The position numbers and the translations under genes were made by a program. A stretch of 64,000 nucleotides of DNA, taken from NCBI GenBank assembly GCA_035691285.1, contig DASSJI010000111.1, positions 37,174-101,173 on the forward strand. The letters run 5' to 3'. Under the pieces are notes generated by a model, which searched no databases, was not told the DNA's origin, and was given only the letters and a program-made list of their open reading frames with translations. Positions 25,511 through 32,490 of the stretch are shown one piece after another; position 1 is the first letter of the stretch, and the number at the start of each line of letters is the position of its first letter. Origin of the DNA: DATFEN01 sp035691285 (GTDB lineage: Bacteria; Acidobacteriota; Vicinamibacteria; Fen-336).

Positions 25511-26392
25511 CTACGCTCTGGGGTGCGTTCTGCTGTATACATCCATTAATTGCTTGGCGTTCACATGCGTGTACCGCTGGGTGGTCGACAGGCTGGCGTG
25601 CCCCAGAAGCTCTTGAATGGCACGGAGATCCGCGCCTCTCTGGAGGAGATGTGTCGCGAAGCTGTGCCGTAGGCCGTGTGGACTCAACCGATGTGCCAGA
25701 GCGGTCTGCCGAACCCGCCTCGCAACCAGGAGCCGGACGCTGCGATCTGTCAATCGACCACCTTTATTGTTCACGAAGAGAGCTTCGTCCTTCGGACGGG
25801 CTCGCGCCCGTGCCGGCAGGTAGGCCCTGATCGCCTGCCGCGCTCGCTGCCCGAAAGGCACGACGCGCTCCTTGCGCCCTTTCCCGATGACGCGGACCAT
25901 GCGTCCGTCAAGGTCCACTTCCGAGAGGTCGAGGGACACGAGCTCGCCGCAGCGCAGGCCGGTCGCATACAGGAGCTCGAGAATCGCCCGGGCCCTGAAC
26001 ACGGCGTCGCTCTGGCCGGGAACGTCGAGCAACGCGCCCACCTGGGTCTCGTCGAGGTGGGCGGGCAGGCGCCGCTCCACGCGCGGAGAGACGATGGCGC
26101 GCGCGGGGTTGCGATCGAGCGCGCCCTCACGGCAGAGATAGCGGAAGAAGGTCCGGAGCGCGGCGAGCTTCCGGGCCGAGGACGCCTTCGACAGGCCGCG
26201 TCGATGCAGGCTCGCGAGGAAGGACCGGATCATCAGGTGGTCAACGTCGTCCGGACGCCCTTCCCGGTGCAGCTCCCCCTTCACATGCCGCGCGAACTGG
26301 CGCAGATCCTCGCCGTAGGCCTTGAGGGTGTGGGGTGAGAGGTTCCGCTCGCGGTCGAGGTGCGTCAGGAAGGCGGTGATCGCCCGCTGCAC
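25511..26392 (-). CDS. xerC: Tyrosine recombinase XerC
   Basis: A 293-residue site-specific recombinase. The N-terminal SAM-like core-binding domain (about 1-90, ITAFLTHLDRERNLSPHTLKAY) precedes the catalytic domain. Catalytic residues are visible: Arg in ATGLRCGELVSL, Lys in GKGRKERVVPF, H-x-x-R in HGLRHSFATHL, His in LGHASLSTTQ and the nucleophilic Tyr in RYTHV. Length and motifs match chromosome-dimer resolvases acting at dif. The GTG at 26392 has GAGG 5 bp upstream and lies 7 bp after trmFO. The dprA-topA-trmFO-xerC order is the same as in Bacillus and many deltaproteobacteria. The 3' quarter is noticeably less GC-rich than its surroundings. Confidence 0.92.
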   Translation of the reverse strand: MQRAITAFLTHLDRERNLSPHTLKAYGEDLRQFARHVKGELHREGRPDDVDHLMIRSFLASLHRRGLSKASSARKLAALRTFFRYLCREGALDRNPARAIVSPRVERRLPAHLDETQVGALLDVPGQSDAVFRARAILELLYATGLRCGELVSLDLSEVDLDGRMVRVIGKGRKERVVPFGQRARQAIRAYLPARARARPKDEALFVNNKGGRLTDRSVRLLVARRVRQTALAHRLSPHGLRHSFATHLLQRGADLRAIQELLGHASLSTTQRYTHVNAKQLMDVYSRTHPRA

Positions 26393-26399
26393 GGCCGCC

Positions 26400-27758
26400 T
26401 CAGCGGGCCGCGGCGGGGCGCTCGGTCGGAGGCATGCCGACGAAGAAGCCGCCCAGGCGCGCCTTGAAGGCATCCAGGCTGGAGAGAGCGCGCTCCGCCA
26501 TGGCCCGACGCCGCTGGGCACGATCGCGGATGCCGGGCTCCAGCTCGGGCAGCAGGCCGAAGGCGATGTTGGCGGGCTGATAGTTCTCGGGATCGCTGCG
26601 GGCGACGTAGCGTCCCAGCGCGCCCAGGGCCGTCGTCTCGGGGAAGACCAGGGGCGCCTCGCCGCTCGCCCGGCGCGCCGTGCCCAGGCCGGCGACGAGG
26701 CCCGAAGCCGCCGACTCGACGTACCCCTCGACTCCGGACATCTGGCCCGCGAAGAAGAGGCCGGGCCGTCGCCGTGTCTCGAAGCTCTCGTGGAGCGCCC
26801 GTGGGGCGTTGACGTAGGTGTTGCGGTGGATCATCCCGAAGCGCACGAACTCCGCGCGTTCGAGGCCGGGGATCATGCGGAACACCCGCGCCTGCTCGCC
26901 CCACTTGAGTTGCGTCTGGAAGCCCACGACGGAGAAGTGGCTGCGGGCGAGGTCGTCCTGGCGGAGCTGCACCACCGCGAACGGGCGCCTGCCGGTGCGG
27001 GGGTCCCTGAGCCCCACCGGCTTCATCGGGCCGAAGCGCAGCGTGTCCCCGCCGCGGCGGGCGATCACCTCCACGGGGAGGCAGCCCTCGAAGAAGAGCG
27101 CGCTCTCGAAGTCGTGGAGGCTCGCGCACTCGGCCCCGGCGAGGGCCTGGTGGAAGGCCCGGTATTGGCCCTCGTCGAGCGGGCAGTTGACGTAGTCGTC
27201 GCCTCCCTTGCCATAACGCGACGCTCGGAAGGTCCGGTCCAGATCGATCGTCTCGGCCTCGACGACCGGCGACACCGCATCGTAGAAGTGCAGGTGCTCC
27301 TCGCCGACGAAGCTGCGGATCTCGGCCGCCAGCGCGTCGGAGGTGAGCGGTCCGGTCGCGACGATCACGAGACCCTCCGCTGGAATCGCCCTCACCTCCT
27401 CGCGCCGAACCGTCACGCCCGGAAGCGCCTCGACGGTTTGAGTCACGCGCCGGGCGAACAGTTCGCGGTCCACGGCCAGGGCGCTGCCGGCCGGTACCTT
27501 CACGCCGTCGGCCACCCGCAGAATCAGCGAGTCGAGACGCCGCATCTCCTCCTTGAGCAGACCGGCGGCCTGGTCGAGAGCGTTGCCGCGCAGGCTGTTG
27601 GAGCAGACGAGCTCGGCGAAGTCGCCGCTCCGGTGCACCGGGGTGCGAACCGCCGGACGCATCTCGTACAGCTCCACCTCGACTCCGCGGCGCGCGAGCT
27701 GCCACGCGGCCTCGCTGCCGGCGAGGCCGGCCCCGATGATGGTGACGCGTGCCCCCAT
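26400..27758 (-). CDS. trmFO: tRNA (uracil-54-C5)-methyltransferase, folate/FAD-dependent
   Basis: A 452-residue GidA-related flavoprotein. FAD site at the N-terminus (VTIIGAGLAGSEAAWQLARRG), then YEMRPAV, the TrmFO signature CSNSLRGNALDQAAGLLKEE (contains the catalytic-cysteine region), and later GYVESAASGLVAGL and FPETTALGALG. It makes 5-methyluridine at position 54 of tRNA using methylenetetrahydrofolate and FADH2. ATG 27758 lies 5 bp after topA. Confidence 0.95.
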   Translation of the reverse strand: MGARVTIIGAGLAGSEAAWQLARRGVEVELYEMRPAVRTPVHRSGDFAELVCSNSLRGNALDQAAGLLKEEMRRLDSLILRVADGVKVPAGSALAVDRELFARRVTQTVEALPGVTVRREEVRAIPAEGLVIVATGPLTSDALAAEIRSFVGEEHLHFYDAVSPVVEAETIDLDRTFRASRYGKGGDDYVNCPLDEGQYRAFHQALAGAECASLHDFESALFFEGCLPVEVIARRGGDTLRFGPMKPVGLRDPRTGRRPFAVVQLRQDDLARSHFSVVGFQTQLKWGEQARVFRMIPGLERAEFVRFGMIHRNTYVNAPRALHESFETRRRPGLFFAGQMSGVEGYVESAASGLVAGLGTARRASGEAPLVFPETTALGALGRYVARSDPENYQPANIAFGLLPELEPGIRDRAQRRRAMAERALSSLDAFKARLGGFFVGMPPTERPAAAR

Positions 27759-27763
27759 GGGTG

Positions 27764-30226
27764 CTACGCCGCCTGGCGTTTGAAGTGGCAGTTCTCGTTC
27801 CCGCAGAAGACGACCTTGCCCTCCTTCTTCGTCTCCTTCTCGAGGAGCCAGGCTCGGCCGCAATCGGGGCACGGCTCGCTCAGCGGGCGGTTGTAGGCGG
27901 TGAACTTGCACTCAGGGTAACGCTTGCAGCCGTAGAAGCTTCGTCCCCAGCGACCCTTGCGCTCCACCACGGCGCCCTGGCCGCACTCCGGGCAGGTCAT
28001 CCCGATCTCCTTGGCTTCCTTCTTCTTGATGTACTTGCATTCGGGGTAGTTGGAGCAGGCGATGAAGGGGCCGAAGCGGCCGCGCCGCCACATGAGGTCG
28101 TTGCCGCACTCCGGGCACTTCTCGTCGATCGGTGCGAGCTTCTCGACCTCGAGCTTGCCCGCGGCGCCGCGCACCAGGCGCTTGGTGGTCTTGCATTCGG
28201 GGTAGTTGGAGCAGGCCAGGAACGGCCCGAACCGGCCCTTCTTCACCACCATGGGCTGGCCGTCCCGGGGGCACAGCTCCTTGAGCGCCTCCTCGTGGAC
28301 GTCCGGGATGCCCTCGGCTCCCTCGCCAGTGAGCTGGCGCGTGTTCTTGCACTCCGGATAGGCCGAGCAGGCCAGGAACTTTCCGTAGCGGCCCCACTTC
28401 AGGACCATGGGCGAGCCGCACTTGTCGCACGTCTCCTCGGTCTTCTCCTCCATGGCCTTGACGTCCTTCATCTCGGCCTGGGCCTTCTTGAGGTCTTTCG
28501 AGAACTTCTTCCAGAACTGGTTGAGGGTGTTGAGCAGGTTGTCCTTGCCCTCCTCGATCGCGTCGAGCTCCTGTTCCATGGCCGCCGTGTACTCGACGTT
28601 CATGATGTCCTGGAAGTGCTCCACCAGGAGGTCGGTGACCAGGAAGCCCAGCTCCGTGGGGTGGAGGCGGCCTTCCCGCTTCTCGATGTACTCGCGGGTC
28701 TCGATGGTGGCGATGATGGTGGCGTAGGTGGACGGCCGGCCGATGCCGTTCTCCTCCAGCTCCTTGACCAGGCTCGCCTCGCTGAAGCGGGCCGGCGGCT
28801 CGGTGAAGTGCTGGTCGGTGTCCAGCTTTTGGAGCCGCAGCTCCTCGCCCTCCGCCAGGGGCGGCAGCTGGGCCACCGCGTCCTCGGGCTCGGTCGAGTC
28901 CTCGGCCAGGGTCTCCTCGCGGAGCTTCGCCTCGCGCTTCTCGTCGGGCGACTCTTCGTAGACGGCCAGGAAGCCCTTGAACTTCAGGGTGGAGCCCTTG
29001 GCGCGCAGCAGGTAGCGCTCCGCAGGCCCGGCGGCGATGTCCACGACGGTCTCGTCGTAGACCGCCGGCCTCATCTGTGAGGCAACGAAGCGGTTCCAGA
29101 TCAGCTTGTACAGCTGGTACTCATCCTTGGACAGGAAGCGCTTGACGCTTTCCGGGTCGCGCTCGAGATCGGTGGGTCGGATCGCCTCGTGGGCGTCCTG
29201 GGCGTCCTGCTTGCTGCGGTAGAAGACCGGCTTCTCTGGCAGGAACTCCGCGCCGTAGCTCGCCTCGATGCGCCCGCGGACCGCCAGGAGCGCGTCGTCG
29301 GAGACGCGGATCGAGTCGGTGCGCATGTAGGTGATCAGGCCCACCGACCCGTCGGGCCCCAGCTCGATGCCCTCGTAGAGCCGCTGGGCGACCTGCATGG
29401 TCCGCTTCACCGCGAAGCGCAGCTTCTTGAACGCCTCCTGCTGGAGCTTCGACGTGGTGAAGGGCGGCACGGGGTAGCGGCGCCGCTCCTTCTTCTGGAT
29501 CTTCGAGACGCGGAAGCGGGCGCCCTCGAGGTCGCGCCGGACCGCCGCCGCCGCCTCGCCGTCCCCGATCTCGAGCCGCTTGTCGTCCCGCTTGAGCAGG
29601 TTCGCGCCGAACACCGGCGGCTCGCGGCCCTCGAGGTGAGCCAGCACGGTCCAGTACTCCTCGGCGACGAACGCGCGGATCTCGCGCTCGCGATCGCACA
29701 CCAGCCTGAGCGCCACCGACTGCACGCGCCCGGCCGACAGCCCGCGCCGGACCTTGTCCCACAGGATGGGGCTCACCTTGTACCCCACGAGGCGGTCCAG
29801 GATGCGCCGTGCCTGCTGGGCGTCCACCTTGCGCGGATCCACCTCGCCCGGGGCCTTGAAGGCCTCCTCGATGGCGCGGCGCGTGATCTCGTTGAACACC
29901 ACACGGCGGACCTTCTTCTTCGCGCGAGCGCCCAGTTCCTCCTGCAGGTGCCAGCAGATCGCCTCACCCTCGCGGTCGGGATCGGCGGCGAGGTAGATGG
30001 CCGCGGCGTCCTTGGCGGCGGACTTGAGCTCGTCCAGGACGCGCTTGCGCGGGGCGAGAACCTCGTAGTCGGCGGCAAAGCCTCGCTTGACGTCGACGCC
30101 CAGCTTCTTCCTGGGCAGATCCCGGACGTGGCCCATGGAGGCCTTCACGACGAAGTCGCGCCCGAGATACTTGTTGATCGTCTTGGCCTTGGCCGGCGAC
30201 TCGACGATCACGAGGTTCTTCGCCAT
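27764..30226 (-). CDS. topA: DNA topoisomerase I
   Basis: An 820-residue type IA topoisomerase. The Toprim domain begins VIVESPAKAKTI, with AADPDREGEAI as acidic metal ligands. The active tyrosine is Tyr300 in LITYMRTDS. The C-terminal 230 residues hold five zinc-ribbon units: four with the full C-x2/3-C-x~16-C-x4/5-C pattern (three carrying GR[FY]G-FLACS-YPEC-like cores) and a last divergent one ending CGNENCHFK. It relaxes negative supercoils ahead of transcription and replication. ATG 30226 lies 7 bp after dprA. Confidence 0.97.
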   Translation of the reverse strand: MAKNLVIVESPAKAKTINKYLGRDFVVKASMGHVRDLPRKKLGVDVKRGFAADYEVLAPRKRVLDELKSAAKDAAAIYLAADPDREGEAICWHLQEELGARAKKKVRRVVFNEITRRAIEEAFKAPGEVDPRKVDAQQARRILDRLVGYKVSPILWDKVRRGLSAGRVQSVALRLVCDREREIRAFVAEEYWTVLAHLEGREPPVFGANLLKRDDKRLEIGDGEAAAAVRRDLEGARFRVSKIQKKERRRYPVPPFTTSKLQQEAFKKLRFAVKRTMQVAQRLYEGIELGPDGSVGLITYMRTDSIRVSDDALLAVRGRIEASYGAEFLPEKPVFYRSKQDAQDAHEAIRPTDLERDPESVKRFLSKDEYQLYKLIWNRFVASQMRPAVYDETVVDIAAGPAERYLLRAKGSTLKFKGFLAVYEESPDEKREAKLREETLAEDSTEPEDAVAQLPPLAEGEELRLQKLDTDQHFTEPPARFSEASLVKELEENGIGRPSTYATIIATIETREYIEKREGRLHPTELGFLVTDLLVEHFQDIMNVEYTAAMEQELDAIEEGKDNLLNTLNQFWKKFSKDLKKAQAEMKDVKAMEEKTEETCDKCGSPMVLKWGRYGKFLACSAYPECKNTRQLTGEGAEGIPDVHEEALKELCPRDGQPMVVKKGRFGPFLACSNYPECKTTKRLVRGAAGKLEVEKLAPIDEKCPECGNDLMWRRGRFGPFIACSNYPECKYIKKKEAKEIGMTCPECGQGAVVERKGRWGRSFYGCKRYPECKFTAYNRPLSEPCPDCGRAWLLEKETKKEGKVVFCGNENCHFKRQAA

Positions 30227-30233
30227 CGCCCTC

Positions 30234-31199
30234 CTACCTTACACCGGAAGGCGCGGAGCGGACGAAGACGGACCCTGGCAGGCGGAGAACGTGGCCTGCG
30301 ATCTCGAGCTCGGTGAGGCGCGCCAGCAAGGCCGGAACCGGCGTTCCTGAGCCGCGCGCAAGTTCTTCGACTGTCATGGGTTGGTCGACGGGGAGCGCCG
30401 CGAGAACGGGATCCACGGACGACTCTGCCGGCATGGGCTTCGCGTGCAGGCCGATCTCCGCCAGGACGTCGCGGGCGTCGCGGACGAGACCGGCGCCGTC
30501 CTTGATCAGGGCGTTCGTGCCCTTCGCCCAGTCGTCCATGGGATGGCCCGGCACCGCGAGCACGTCGCGCCCGGCGTCGAGGGCGAGCCGGGCGGTCACG
30601 AGCGCGCCGCTCTTCTCCGCCGCCTCGACGACCACCACGGCCCGCACCAGCCCCGCGAGAATGCGGTTGCGACGCGGGAAGTGGCCCGGCCGGGGCCCGA
30701 CGCCCAGGGCGAACTCGGAAAGGAGAGCGCCGCCCATCTGGACGAGCCGCGCTGCGAGAGCTGCGTTCTCGGGGGGGTAGATCCCGTCGAGCCCGCGCCC
30801 CTGCACCGCGATCGTGCGTCCACCGGCGGCGAGCGTCCCCTCGTGGGCGGCGGTATCGATGCCCCGGGCCAGGCCGGAGACGACACCGACACCCGCCTGG
30901 GCCAGGTCACGGCCCAGGGCGAAGGCCAGCCTCTTCCCCCGCGGCGACGCGGCGCGCGAGCCTACGATCGCGACGAGGGGCAGGGCGCAGCAGGCTTCGA
31001 GCTCGCCGCGCAGGTAGAGAACGAGCGGCGGGTCCGGAGCGCGGCGCAGCGGCTCGGGGTAAGAGGCATCCACCAGGGAGACGAGGCGCAGGCCCAGCGC
31101 CGCCGCACGCCGCGCCTCGTCAACGGCCCGCTCCCGGCCCGCGGCGGAGCGGGGAGCCGTGGAGCCGAGTTGACGAGCGAGCAGTTCCAGCAGATCCAC
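30234..31199 (-). CDS. dprA: DNA processing protein DprA (Smf), short N-terminus
   Basis: A 321-residue DprA. The Rossmann-like core is clear: YPEPLRRAPDPPLVLYLRG, VAIVGSRAASPRGKRLA, GVVSGLARGIDTAAHEG, PRRNRILAGLVRAVVVVEAAEKSGAL and AVPGHPMDDWAKGTN. A C-terminal winged-helix domain (LPVDQPMTVEELARGSG onward) is present. DprA loads RecA on incoming single-stranded DNA during transformation. The usual N-terminal helix-hairpin-helix region is mostly missing from GTG 31199; an in-frame GTG at 31289 would add 30 residues that do not look like that region. The start is therefore uncertain. Confidence 0.88.
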   Translation of the reverse strand: MDLLELLARQLGSTAPRSAAGRERAVDEARRAAALGLRLVSLVDASYPEPLRRAPDPPLVLYLRGELEACCALPLVAIVGSRAASPRGKRLAFALGRDLAQAGVGVVSGLARGIDTAAHEGTLAAGGRTIAVQGRGLDGIYPPENAALAARLVQMGGALLSEFALGVGPRPGHFPRRNRILAGLVRAVVVVEAAEKSGALVTARLALDAGRDVLAVPGHPMDDWAKGTNALIKDGAGLVRDARDVLAEIGLHAKPMPAESSVDPVLAALPVDQPMTVEELARGSGTPVPALLARLTELEIAGHVLRLPGSVFVRSAPSGVR

Positions 31200-31346
31200 G
31201 GCGCTGGATTCTGCGGGCGTTGCGGGCCGGGTCGGGTCCGATCCTGGCTCGCCGGGAGGACACCCCTGTCGTCCCGGTCGGACAGCCACGCCGCGCAAAG
31301 ACCTCCATCCGGTGGTCTCGACGCGAGACGCCCCCTGGCACCTGCC

Positions 31347-31375
31347 TTGCTTTGCGGAGCACCGGTCGCTAAGAT
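31347..31375 (+). promoter_or_regulatory. Sigma70-type promoter for TPR/lipoprotein/metalloprotease operon
   Basis: -35 TTGCTT (31347-31352), 17-bp spacer, -10 TAAGAT (31370-31375). A GGAGAGG ribosome site at 31391-31397 then precedes the ATG at 31405. The rest of the 205-bp gap from the dprA start shows nothing else definite. Confidence 0.6.
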
Positions 31376-31404
31376 CAGAAGCTCCCGTTCGGGAGAGGCT
31401 CGTG

Positions 31405-31752
31405 ATGAATTTCGGCGCTCCGCTCTTCGTCCTGCTCCTGCTGGCCCAGGGCGGCTTGAAACCCAGCTCGGCCGAGGACGAGCTGGGCTTCGGCATCGAG
31501 GTCGCGAAGCGCGGGCTGTGGCAGGAGGCGCTGTTCCGCTTCGAGAAGGCGGCCGCCCTCGACCCGCAGAACGCCGAGGCCCTGAACAACCTCGCGGTGG
31601 CCCTCGAGCAGCAGGGCGAGTTCGACAAGGCTCGCGCCGCGTACGAGAAGGCGCTCGAGCTGAAGCCCGCCGACGCCTACATCCAGCAGAACTACGATCT
31701 TTTCCGAGAGGCCGATGACAAGCGCAACCGGAAGGCTCGCAAGAAGCCTTAG
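31405..31752 (+). CDS. Small secreted or membrane-anchored TPR protein
   Basis: A 115-residue protein. The first 23 residues are hydrophobic (FGAPLFVLLLLAQGG) and act as a signal or anchor. Two tetratricopeptide repeats follow (about residues 30-98): W-EAL-RFEKAAALDPQNAEALNNLAVAL and a second ending YEKALELKPADAY. The C-terminus is very basic (KRNRKARKKP). GGAGAGG at 31391-31397 fixes ATG 31405. It overlaps the next lipoprotein gene by 38 bp. A protein-protein scaffold role beside the large outer-membrane fusion is an inference. Confidence 0.8.
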   Translation: MNFGAPLFVLLLLAQGGLKPSSAEDELGFGIEVAKRGLWQEALFRFEKAAALDPQNAEALNNLAVALEQQGEFDKARAAYEKALELKPADAYIQQNYDLFREADDKRNRKARKKP

Positions 31753-32479
31753 CCTCGCGCTCCTGCCGAGCCTCCTGGGCTGCGCGAGCTTCGTCGAGAT
31801 CCCGATCGAGACGCCGCTTCAGAGCAAGCTGGACGTGTCGCGTTTCCGGCGCGTGCTGGTGGCGGGCTTCCTCACCGACCAGGCGACGACGGACATGGAC
31901 CTGTCGGCGGAGACCTCGCGGCTGCTCCAGAACCAGCTCCGCTCGGCGTCCCGCATGCAGGTCCTCGAACCGGATCGGCCGCCGCTGCAGGACGCCATGG
32001 AGCGGGCCCGGGACGCGATCGGCCCTCCCGAGAAGTGGGGCAAGGCCGAGCGCGAGCAATACCGGCTCGAGGCGGACCGCATGCTCCAGGACGGCGAGTT
32101 CTGGCGGCGGGTCGGGGAGGAGTTCCAGAACCCCCTGATCGTCACCGGCCGGATCGGATTCGAAGAGCAGAACCGCTCAGGCTACCAGGCCGACGAGCGC
32201 GTGGTGCGCGATCCCACGACCAGTCGCGCCCGCATCGTGCGCGGCAACCGCTTCCTCGAACGCAAGGCGTTTACGCTGCAAGCGGACTTCATGTTCGTCG
32301 ACGGCAAGACCGGCGAGACCCTGCACAAGGAGAAGTTCACCGAGGAGGTGCTCTACGGCGAGGAGCAGAAGGTCTCGCCGCTGTCGTCGTACTTCGAGCT
32401 CATGGACCGGCTGCTGCCCAATTTCCTCGGCGTGATCTCGCCGCAGAAGATCCGCGGAACGCGCGTCCTCCTCAAATAA
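31715..32479 (+). CDS. Predicted lipoprotein, unknown function
   Basis: A 254-residue protein with a good lipobox (LLGC, Cys23). The mature part has an alpha/beta look: FRRVLVAGFLTDQATTD and RLLQNQLRSASRMQVLE, then NPLIVTGRIGFEEQNRSG and TLQADFMFVDGKTGETLHKEKF. This resembles the GNA1162/curli-assembly-like lipoproteins that begin with a strand-turn forming a KRVLVLPF-type start, but I cannot place it firmly. It starts inside the TPR gene's 3' end and ends 11 bp before the metalloprotease fusion, so the three probably act together at the outer membrane. Confidence 0.7.
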   Translation: MTSATGRLARSLSLALLPSLLGCASFVEIPIETPLQSKLDVSRFRRVLVAGFLTDQATTDMDLSAETSRLLQNQLRSASRMQVLEPDRPPLQDAMERARDAIGPPEKWGKAEREQYRLEADRMLQDGEFWRRVGEEFQNPLIVTGRIGFEEQNRSGYQADERVVRDPTTSRARIVRGNRFLERKAFTLQADFMFVDGKTGETLHKEKFTEEVLYGEEQKVSPLSSYFELMDRLLPNFLGVISPQKIRGTRVLLK

Positions 32480-32490
32480 GGATCCGACCC

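Noticed and set aside
25482..25560. dif or att site near xerC
   Set aside because: No 28-bp dif-like arrangement with two 11-bp arms was found; the ATCTGCAGAT palindrome is too short. No integrase cargo or flanking direct repeats are present.
27749..30316. Long open frames on the plus strand opposite topA
   Set aside because: High GC leaves antisense frames open; their translations are low-complexity and match no family, while topA on the minus strand is unmistakable.
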